Shown here: one piece after another, positions 45,633 to 52,182 of the stretch
Layout of the letters: each line of letters opens with the position of its first letter
How positions within the stretch are numbered: position 1 is the stretch's first letter
Assembly (NCBI RefSeq): GCF_041260665.1
Contig: NZ_JBGCCT010000013.1
Location: 62,001-126,000 of the forward strand
DNA length: 64,000 bases
Direction of reading: 5' to 3'
DNA from: Catenulispora sp. GP43
GTDB taxonomy: Bacteria; Actinomycetota; Actinomycetes; Streptomycetales; Catenulisporaceae
The notes under the pieces: model-generated
Told to the model about the DNA's origin: nothing
Seen by the model: only the letters and a program-made list of their open reading frames with translations
The model's database searches: none
Position numbers and translations under genes: made by a program

Positions 45633-47324
45633 ATGAGTAGTGTTACCGCTAACATTCCAGCGCAGTACGTCGTGGGCGTCGACTTCGGGACCCTGTCCGG
45701 CCGCGCCGTCGTGGTGCGCGTCGCCGACGGGAAGGAGATGGGCAGCGCGGTCGTCCAGTACCGGCACGGCGTCATCGACGACCGGCTGCCGGACGGCACC
45801 GGTCCGCTGCCGCCGGACTGGGCGTCGCAGAACCCTGAGGACTGGCGCGAGGTGCTGCGCGAGGCGGTGCCGGCAGCGCTGGCCGCCGGGGGAGTGGACC
45901 CGGTTGCCGTCATCGGCGTCGCCACCGACTTCACCGCCTGCACCGTGCTGCCGGCGCTGGCCGACGGCACCCCGCTGTGCGAGCTCGACGACCTGGCCGG
46001 GCAGCCCCACGCCTGGCCGAAGCTGTGGAAGCACCACGCCGCGCAGCGCCAGGCCGACGCGATCAACACCCTGGCCGCCGAGCGCGGCGAGACCTGGGCC
46101 CCGCGCTACGGCGGCAAGCAGTCCTCGGAGTGGGAGTTCGCCAAGGCACTGCAGGTGCTCCAGGAGGCGCCGCAGATCTACGAACGCTGCGAACGCTGGA
46201 TCGAGGCCGCCGACTGGATCGTCTGGGAGCTGACCGGCAGCGAGTCCCGCAACGCCTGCACCGCCGGCTACAAGGGGATCTTCCAGGACGGCTCCTACCC
46301 CTCCGCCGACTTCCTCGCAGTCCTGGACCCCCGGTTCGCCGACTTCGCGACCACCCGCCTGGAACACCCCGGCGGCCTGGCCGCGCTGGGCTCGCGCGTC
46401 GGCGGACTGAGCGCGCGCGCCGCGGCCTGGACCGGCCTGCCCGAGGGGATCGCGGTGGCCGCCGGGAACGTCGACGCGCACGTCACCGCCCCGGCGGCGG
46501 GTGCCGTCGACCCGGGTCGGCTGCTGGCCATCATGGGCACCTCCACCTGCCACGTGCTCAACGGCACGGTCCTGGCCGACGTCCCGGGCATCTGCGGCGT
46601 CGTCGACGGCGGCATCAGCGCCGGCTCCTTCGGCTACGAGGCCGGGCAGAGCGCGGTCGGCGACATCTTCGCCTGGTGGACCCGGCTCACCGGCCGCGAC
46701 CACGACGCGCTCACCGCCGCCGCCGAAGACCAGCCGGTCGGCGGCCACGGCCTGATCGCCCTGGACTGGATGGGCGGCAACCGCTCGATCCTGGTCGACC
46801 ACGACCTGTCCGGCGTGATCGTCGGCCTGACCCTGGCCACCCGCCCCGAGGAGGTCTACCGGGCGCTGCTGGAGGCCACCGCCTTCGGCACCCGCGTCAT
46901 CGTCGAGGCCTTCGAGGCCGGCGGCGTGCCGGTCGAGGAATTCGTGGTCGCCGGCGGCCTGAAGCGCAACAGCTTCCTGATGCAGCTCTACGCCGACATC
47001 CTGCGCCGCCCGGTCTCGGTGGCCGTCTCCGATCAGGCCCCCGCGCTCGGCTCGGCGATCCACGCCGCCGTGGCCGCCGGCGCCTACCCGGACGTGTCGG
47101 CCGCCGCCGAGGCCATGGGCGCGGTGCAGACCGCCGCCTACGTCCCCGATCCGGCGCGCGCCGACGCCTATGACGTCCTGTTCGCCGAATACCGCGCTCT
47201 GCACGATGCCTTCGGTGTCACCGGCGGCACGCTGCACCGGCTGCGCAAGATCCGCAACAGCGCTCTGGCTTCGCCGAGCGGGCCGACCCAGAGCGGCACA
47301 GATGAGAAGGAAGCATCCCAGTGA
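45633..47324 (+). CDS. araB: L-ribulokinase AraB
   Basis: FGGY-family kinase of 563 residues that phosphorylates L-ribulose. It shows VVGVDFGTLSGRAVVVRVAD, the ribulokinase-specific EYRHGV-like segment (VQYRHGVIDDRLPD), GVATDFTACTVLP, KLWKHHAAQRQADAIN, GNVDAHVTAP, IMGTSTCHVLN and the ATP-site VAGGLKRNSFLMQLYADILR. ATG 45633 gives a normal N-terminus with GGAGGG 13 bases upstream; GTG 45576 overlapping the lacI stop is possible. The operator at 45642-45653 lies within codons 4-7. The stop overlaps the araD start. Confidence 0.93.
   Translation: MSSVTANIPAQYVVGVDFGTLSGRAVVVRVADGKEMGSAVVQYRHGVIDDRLPDGTGPLPPDWASQNPEDWREVLREAVPAALAAGGVDPVAVIGVATDFTACTVLPALADGTPLCELDDLAGQPHAWPKLWKHHAAQRQADAINTLAAERGETWAPRYGGKQSSEWEFAKALQVLQEAPQIYERCERWIEAADWIVWELTGSESRNACTAGYKGIFQDGSYPSADFLAVLDPRFADFATTRLEHPGGLAALGSRVGGLSARAAAWTGLPEGIAVAAGNVDAHVTAPAAGAVDPGRLLAIMGTSTCHVLNGTVLADVPGICGVVDGGISAGSFGYEAGQSAVGDIFAWWTRLTGRDHDALTAAAEDQPVGGHGLIALDWMGGNRSILVDHDLSGVIVGLTLATRPEEVYRALLEATAFGTRVIVEAFEAGGVPVEEFVVAGGLKRNSFLMQLYADILRRPVSVAVSDQAPALGSAIHAAVAAGAYPDVSAAAEAMGAVQTAAYVPDPARADAYDVLFAEYRALHDAFGVTGGTLHRLRKIRNSALASPSGPTQSGTDEKEASQ
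45642..45653. promoter_or_regulatory. Operator-like palindrome at the araB start
   Basis: GTTACCGCTAAC, flanked by T and A to give TGTTACCGCTAACA, differs from the perfect palindrome upstream of chvE by one base. It overlaps the beginning of the araB coding sequence. A bound repressor here would block initiation or act as a roadblock. Confidence 0.6.
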
Positions 47325-48031
47325 GCAGCCCTGACATAGCCCGGATCCGGCAAGAGGTCTGCGACCTGCACGCCGAGCTGGTCCGCTACCAGCTGGTGGT
47401 GTGGACCGCCGGCAACGTCTCCGCGCGCGTCCCCGGCCGGGACCTGATGGTCATCAAGCCCTCAGGGGTCTCCTACGACGAGCTGACGCCGGCGAACATG
47501 ATCGTCTGCGACCTGGACGGAAAGGTCGTCGAGGGAGACCTGTCCCCTTCCTCCGACACCGCCGCGCACGCCTACGTCTACCGGCACATGCCCGAGGTCG
47601 GCGGCGTCGTGCACACCCACTCCACCTACGCCTCGGCCTGGGCCGCGCGCGGCGAGGCGGTGCCGTGCGTGCTGACCGCGATGGCCGACGAGTTCGGCGG
47701 CGAGATCCCGGTCGGGCCGTTCGCGCTGATCGGCGACGACTCGATCGGCCGCGGCGTCGTCCAGACCCTGGCCGGCAGCAACTCCCCGGCCGTGCTCATG
47801 CGCAACCACGGCGTGTTCGCCATCGGCAAGGACGCCAAGGCCGCGGTCAAGGCCGCGGTGATGACCGAGGACGTGGCCCGCACGGTCCACCTGGCGCGCG
47901 CGCACGGCCGTCCCCAGCCGATCGGGGAGCAGGACATCGCCTCGCTGTACGACCGCTATCAGAACGTCTACGGCCAGTCCTCGGACCGGTCCGCCTCACA
48001 GTCCGCCTCACAGAAGGACGTCAAGGGATGA
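47321..48031 (+). CDS. araD: L-ribulose-5-phosphate 4-epimerase AraD
   Basis: Class II aldolase-fold protein of 236 residues. Active-site blocks are [49 protein letters not shown], the zinc ligands in [13 protein letters not shown], a third His in [15 protein letters not shown]. It converts L-ribulose-5-P to D-xylulose-5-P. GTG 47321 overlaps the araB stop and its own stop overlaps araA. The short Ser/Gln-rich tail (SASQSASQK) is not conserved. Confidence 0.93.
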   Translation: MSSPDIARIRQEVCDLHAELVRYQLVVWTAGNVSARVPGRDLMVIKPSGVSYDELTPANMIVCDLDGKVVEGDLSPSSDTAAHAYVYRHMPEVGGVVHTHSTYASAWAARGEAVPCVLTAMADEFGGEIPVGPFALIGDDSIGRGVVQTLAGSNSPAVLMRNHGVFAIGKDAKAAVKAAVMTEDVARTVHLARAHGRPQPIGEQDIASLYDRYQNVYGQSSDRSASQSASQKDVKG

Positions 48032-49521
48032 CCGCCGAGATCTGGTTCCTCACCGGTTCGCAGGGCATGTACGGCGAGGACACGCTGCGGCAGGTCGCCG
48101 AGCAGTCCCGCGAAGTCGCCGCCCGCCTCGGCGCCGGTGATGCGATACCGGTGCCCGTGGCCTGGCGTCCGGTGCTCACCGACAGCGCCGCCATCCGGCG
48201 GGTGATGCTGGAGGCCGACGCGGACGACGACTGCGTGGGCGTGATCGCCTGGATGCACACGTTCTCCCCGGCCAAGATGTGGATCGCGGGCCTGGACGCG
48301 CTGCGCAAGCCGCTGCTGCACCTGCACACCCAGGCCAACCGCGCGCTGCCGTGGGACAGCATCGACATGGACTTCATGAACCTGAACCAGGCCGCGCACG
48401 GCGACCGGGAGTTCGGGCACGTGCAGACCCGCCTGGGCGTCGCGCGCAAGACCGTGTTCGGGCACGTGTCCGACCCCACGGTCGCCGCGCGCGTCGGCGA
48501 CTGGGCCCGCGCCGCGCTGGCCGCGGCAGCTTTGCGCTCGCTGCGGCTGGCCCGGTTCGGCGACAACATGCGGGACGTCGCGGTCACCGAGGGCGACAAG
48601 GTCGAGGCCGAGCTGACCTTCGGGGTGTCGGTGAACGGCTACGGGGTCAACGCGCTGGCCGAGGCGGTCGAGCAAGCGGGGGAGGAGGCCGTGGACGCGC
48701 TCGTCGCCGAATACTGCGACCTCTACGACGTCGCCCCGGAACTGCTGCCCGGCGCCGAGCGCCACGCCTCGCTGCGTTATGGCGCCCGCATCGAGGCGGC
48801 CCTGCGGCATTTCCTCGTCGACGGCGGATTCGAGGCATTCACCACGAACTTCGAGGACCTCGGCGCCTTGCGCCAGCTCCCGGGGCTGGCCGTGCAGCGC
48901 CTGATGGCCGACGGCTACGGTTTCGGCGGCGAGGGTGACTGGAAAACCGCGGTCCTGCTGCGCGCCCTGAAGGCCGCCGCGGTCGGCCTGCCCGGCGGCA
49001 CCTCCTTCATGGAGGACTACACCTACCACCTGGACGGCGAGCCCGGCCTGGTCCTCGGCGCGCACATGCTGGAAGTCTGCCCCTCGATCGCCGGCGCACG
49101 GCCCCGGCTGGAGCTGCACCCGCTGTCCATCGGCGGCCGCGAGGACCCGGTCCGCCTGGTCTTCGACGCCGCCCCGGGCCCGGCGCTCGTGGCCGGCCTG
49201 GCCGACCTCGGCGACCGGTTCCGCCTGGTGGCCAACGAGATCGACACCGTCGTCCCGCCCGCGCCGCTGCCGAACCTGCCGGTGGCCCGCGCCGTCTGGG
49301 CCCCGCGCCCGGACCTGCGCACCTCGGCCGAGGCCTGGCTGATCGCCGGCGCGCCGCACCACACCGTCTACTCCTCGGCGCTGGGCACCGAGGTGCTGCG
49401 CGACCTCGCCGAGATCGTCGGGGTCGAGCTGCTGGTGATCGACGCCGAGACCCGGGTACGGCAGTTCGCGCGGGAGCAGCGGTGGAATCAGGCTTATTAC
49501 CGGCTGGCGCGGGGGTTCTGA
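48028..49521 (+). CDS. araA: L-arabinose isomerase AraA
   Basis: Protein of 497 residues, the usual length. [20 protein letters not shown] opens the protein; [40 protein letters not shown], the metal ligand Glu and following residues in [14 protein letters not shown], the ligand His in [13 protein letters not shown], and a late His pair in APHHTVYS match catalytic positions of the family. It converts L-arabinose to L-ribulose. It is the last gene of the coupled araB-araD-araA operon, with a 32-base palindromic terminator six bases after its stop. Confidence 0.95.
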   Translation: MTAEIWFLTGSQGMYGEDTLRQVAEQSREVAARLGAGDAIPVPVAWRPVLTDSAAIRRVMLEADADDDCVGVIAWMHTFSPAKMWIAGLDALRKPLLHLHTQANRALPWDSIDMDFMNLNQAAHGDREFGHVQTRLGVARKTVFGHVSDPTVAARVGDWARAALAAAALRSLRLARFGDNMRDVAVTEGDKVEAELTFGVSVNGYGVNALAEAVEQAGEEAVDALVAEYCDLYDVAPELLPGAERHASLRYGARIEAALRHFLVDGGFEAFTTNFEDLGALRQLPGLAVQRLMADGYGFGGEGDWKTAVLLRALKAAAVGLPGGTSFMEDYTYHLDGEPGLVLGAHMLEVCPSIAGARPRLELHPLSIGGREDPVRLVFDAAPGPALVAGLADLGDRFRLVANEIDTVVPPAPLPNLPVARAVWAPRPDLRTSAEAWLIAGAPHHTVYSSALGTEVLRDLAEIVGVELLVIDAETRVRQFAREQRWNQAYYRLARGF

Positions 49522-49526
49522 CGAGA

Positions 49527-49558
49527 ATGCCGCTCCGGCCCGCGGGCCGGAGCGGCAT
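49527..49558. terminator. Perfect 32-base palindromic terminator after araA
   Basis: Bases 49527-49542 and 49543-49558 are exact inverted repeats (arms ATGCCGCTCCGGCCCG and its complement). It lies between two convergent transcription units (araA and the S53 protease) and could serve both. Confidence 0.8.
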
Positions 49559-49568
49559 CGTGCTGATC

Positions 49569-49633
49569 GTGCGGTGTGGTTGTGCGGTGTGGTTGTGCGG
49601 TGTGATCGTGCGATGTGGTCGTGCGGGGTCATC
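49569..49633. repeat. 13-bp minisatellite, five tandem copies
   Basis: Units at 49569, 49582, 49595, 49608 and 49621 read GTGCGGTGTGGTT (twice), GTGCGGTGTGATC, GTGCGATGTGGTC and GTGCGGGGTCATC. A partial unit GTGCTGATC precedes them. The array fills the gap between the araA terminator and the end of the S53 protease gene (49646). Confidence 0.9.
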
Positions 49634-49645
49634 GTGCCAGGGGTA

Positions 49646-50935
49646 TCAGAACGCTCCGGTACCGTTCGGCGTCCCCAGCCCCGTCGGACCGTCATAGCCG
49701 GCCCCGGCGGTGCACAGGTACGTCGGCGTGCAGGTGCCGTTGCTCCCGCTGGTCACGTCGAACAGCGACCCGGGGTTCAGGTAGGGCTGCTGGCCGTAGT
49801 TGGTCGAGCCGGTGTTCCCGGCCAGCGCGTAGACCGAGGCGATGATCGGCGAGGACGCGCTGGTCCCGCCGACCTGCACCCAGCCGTCGGCGCCGGTGGC
49901 CAGGCCGAGAGCCAGCAGCAGGTCGCACCAGGAGCTGCTGCCGCAGCTGTTCGCGGTGTCGTAGACGGCCACGCCGGTGTTCGGGTCGGCGACCGCGGAA
50001 ACGTCCGCGACCGTGCGGTGCGAGCACCCGGTGTCCGTCTGCCAGGTCGGCTTCGGCTCCTGCGTCGAGCAGCCGCTGCCGGCGCTGGACCACGCCGTCT
50101 CGGTCCAGCCGCGGGCGTTGGATGCGGTGCTCAGGCTGGTGCCGCCGACGGCCGTGACGTAGGGCGAGGACGCCGGCCAGCTCACGCCGTAGCCGCTGTC
50201 GCCGGAGCTGGCGGTGATCGCCACGCCCTGGTGGTTGAAGTGCGAGTCGGCGGCCAGCGTGGAGCTGTCCTCCGCCGCGCCCCAGCTGTTGGAGACCGAC
50301 GCCACGCCGGCCGCCGTCGCCGCGGTGTCCTCGGCGGTCGTCAGCGACGTGGTGTCCGCCCCGGCCGCCTCCACCAGCAGGATGTGGCAGCTCGGGCAGA
50401 TCGCCGAGACCATGTCCAGGTCCAGGCTCTCCTCCTCGGCCCAGCCGTAGTCCGCCGACGGCAGCGGCGAGGTCTGCCCGCTGCCGTTCACCTTCTTGAA
50501 GCACCCGCTGGCCGCGGTGCACGCCGGCAGGCTGTACGCGCTGCGGTAGGCGGCGAGGTCGGAGGCGGCGTTGGGATCGTCGAAGGCGTCGACGATGGCC
50601 ACGGTGCGCCCGTTCCCGTTGGTGCCGCTGAGTTTGTACGCGGATATCAGGTCCGAAGGCTTGAGCCCGGAACTGGTCGGGCTCCCGGACGTGTTCGGCG
50701 CCAGCCGGCCCCGCCCCAGGCAGTGCGCCTTGCCCGCGATGACCTTCGCGCACCCGAACGGGACGATCGGGGCCAGGGCCGGCCGGGCCCCGCGAGCCGC
50801 GGCCGCGCCCGCGGTCTCGGCGCCCGCCGGCGCGGTGACCGCCAGGACCAGGGCCAACGCCGCGCCGAGCGCCGCGATCCGGGCGCCGGAGCGCCGCAGG
50901 AATCTCGCGATGGGAGGGGGAACACGATCGTTCAT
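49646..50935 (-). CDS. Secreted sedolisin-family serine-carboxyl protease (S53)
   Basis: Protein of 429 residues with a signal peptide (AALGAALALVLAVTAPAGA) and a short propeptide. Catalytic residues: Glu and Asp in EEESLDLDMVSAICP, the oxyanion Asp in ITASSGDSGYGVSWPASSPY, and the nucleophile in VGGTSASSPIIASV. The propeptide is shorter (about 70 residues) than the 180 or more of classical kumamolisin, like the actinobacterial short forms. Its optimum would be acidic pH. ATG 50935 has GGAGG five bases upstream; the much longer reverse frame to 51424 is Arg-rich shadow. It is convergent with araA. Confidence 0.9.
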   Translation of the reverse strand: MNDRVPPPIARFLRRSGARIAALGAALALVLAVTAPAGAETAGAAAARGARPALAPIVPFGCAKVIAGKAHCLGRGRLAPNTSGSPTSSGLKPSDLISAYKLSGTNGNGRTVAIVDAFDDPNAASDLAAYRSAYSLPACTAASGCFKKVNGSGQTSPLPSADYGWAEEESLDLDMVSAICPSCHILLVEAAGADTTSLTTAEDTAATAAGVASVSNSWGAAEDSSTLAADSHFNHQGVAITASSGDSGYGVSWPASSPYVTAVGGTSLSTASNARGWTETAWSSAGSGCSTQEPKPTWQTDTGCSHRTVADVSAVADPNTGVAVYDTANSCGSSSWCDLLLALGLATGADGWVQVGGTSASSPIIASVYALAGNTGSTNYGQQPYLNPGSLFDVTSGSNGTCTPTYLCTAGAGYDGPTGLGTPNGTGAF

Positions 50936-51030
50936 ATCGCCTCCAGGTGGTGGAAGTTCGGGCTGTTGCCGCATCTGTCGCGCGGCCAGCTCCCCACCGT
51001 GGAATATGCGAGCCTTGCCAAAGAGAGTCA

Positions 51031-51669
51031 ATGCTCGAAGGGAACGGAGCACTCGGAGTGTCTCAAAACCGTGAGAAAGTCCTGGAACGGATCCGTCTCG
51101 GCCTGGTCTACACCGAGACCGAAGCCGCCTTCCAGGCCCCGCAGCGCCGCACCGAGGAGATATTCGAGTACAACCACACCCCGCCGAGCGACCCGGACAA
51201 ACGCAGAGCCCTGCTGGAGGCGATCCTCGGCTCGGTCGGCGAACGCACCGTGCTGCTGCCGCCGTTCCACGCCGGGTTCGGCAGCAACGTGCACATCGGC
51301 GACGACTTCTTCGGCAACGTGAACCTGACGTTCGTCGACGACGTCGACATCCGGATCGGGCACGGCGTGATGATCGCCCCCAGCGTGACCCTGACGACCA
51401 CCGGGCATCCGGTGCACCCGGCACGCCGCGTCGACTTCGGCCGCTTCTCCGAGCCGATCGTCATCGAGGACAAGGTGTGGATCGGCAGCAACGCGGTCGT
51501 GCTGCCGGGCGTGCGCGTCGGCTATGGCTCGGTCATCGGCGCCGGCAGCGTGGTCAGCCGCGACATCCCGCCGATGACCGTCGCGGTCGGGACCCCGTGC
51601 CGGGTCCTGCGCGAGATCACCGAGGAGGACCTCAAGACGCGCGCGGACTTCGGGGAGGTTCGCGGGTAG
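51031..51669 (+). CDS. Sugar O-acetyltransferase (maltose/galactoside acetyltransferase family)
   Basis: Protein of 212 residues with an N-terminal Mac domain (REKVLERIRLGLVYTETEAA, then RRTEEIFEYNHT, PPSDPDKRRALLEAILG) and a left-handed beta-helix of hexapeptide repeats (VHIGDDFFGNVNLTFVDDVD, IRIGHGVMIAPSVTLTTTGH, VWIGSNAVVLPGVRVG). The catalytic His is in TTTGHPVHP. It would transfer acetyl from acetyl-CoA to a sugar 6-OH. ATG 51031 or GTG 51058 may be the start, since neither ribosome binding site is strong. It is divergent from the S53 gene. Confidence 0.9.
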   Translation: MLEGNGALGVSQNREKVLERIRLGLVYTETEAAFQAPQRRTEEIFEYNHTPPSDPDKRRALLEAILGSVGERTVLLPPFHAGFGSNVHIGDDFFGNVNLTFVDDVDIRIGHGVMIAPSVTLTTTGHPVHPARRVDFGRFSEPIVIEDKVWIGSNAVVLPGVRVGYGSVIGAGSVVSRDIPPMTVAVGTPCRVLREITEEDLKTRADFGEVRG

Positions 51670-51738
51670 GCGTCTGTGGCGGGGTCATGGCCCTTGTTGT
51701 AAGGCCTCATATAAAAATCTGCGTATAAGCTTTTTGTG

Positions 51739-51786
51739 GCATGCTGTAACGCTTACGGGGGACGGTCGCTTTACGTTTCAGCATGC
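51739..51786. promoter_or_regulatory. 13-bp inverted repeat upstream of the small membrane gene
   Basis: GCATGCTGTAACG (51739-51751) and CGTTTCAGCATGC (51774-51786) are inverted repeats with one mismatch and a 22-base gap. AT-rich TATAAA and TATAAG hexamers lie just upstream (51710-51715, 51724-51729). It may be a hairpin in the leader or a dimeric binding site. Confidence 0.5.
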
Positions 51787-51819
51787 AGGGTACGGGAGGG
51801 CGCAGAGGAGGAACCTGCC

Positions 51820-52014
51820 GTGACCCTTTCCTTATCGGTTCTGGTGGTCCTTGCTGTCGCCGCTTTGTTGATGTGCCGTAAGGGCGAGCTGAAGGTGTGG
51901 CACGCGATCGTGTGCGCACTGTTCGGGTTCTATCTGGCTTCTACCTCGGTCGCGCCAACCGTCCGACAGGGCACTTCGGCCGTAGCGGAATTCATCAGCA
52001 GCATCAAAATTTGA
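51820..52014 (+). CDS. Small two-helix membrane protein, paralogue of 2601-2795
   Basis: Protein of 64 residues: TLSLSVLVVLAVAALLM as first helix, CRKGELKVWHA turn, IVCALFGFYLAST second helix, then APTVRQGTSAVAEFISSIKI. Residue-for-residue spacing equals the reverse-strand protein at 2601-2795. GTG 51820 has AGGAGG about eight bases upstream, so the frame extending to 51736 is not needed. It precedes the LuxR regulator of cassette copy 2 by 169 bases in the same direction, but no counterpart lies near copy 1. Confidence 0.8.
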   Translation: MTLSLSVLVVLAVAALLMCRKGELKVWHAIVCALFGFYLASTSVAPTVRQGTSAVAEFISSIKI

Positions 52015-52182
52015 TACCGAAACCCGGTCTGCGGGCGGACGACGCCGTCGGCGGGCAGACCCAGCCACTTCTGGTCCGGCTCTTTGCCGAGCGGATTACG
52101 CCCGCCGTACCCGAGCAGTCATCCCACGTGGCCAAAGACCACCTCTTGTTCTACTTTAGAGGGAATCTGGACAGGTGATCAC

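Noticed and set aside
45246-47237. Long reverse frame (663 codons) across lacI and araB
   Set aside because: Shadow of the araB coding strand, which has clear FGGY-kinase motifs.
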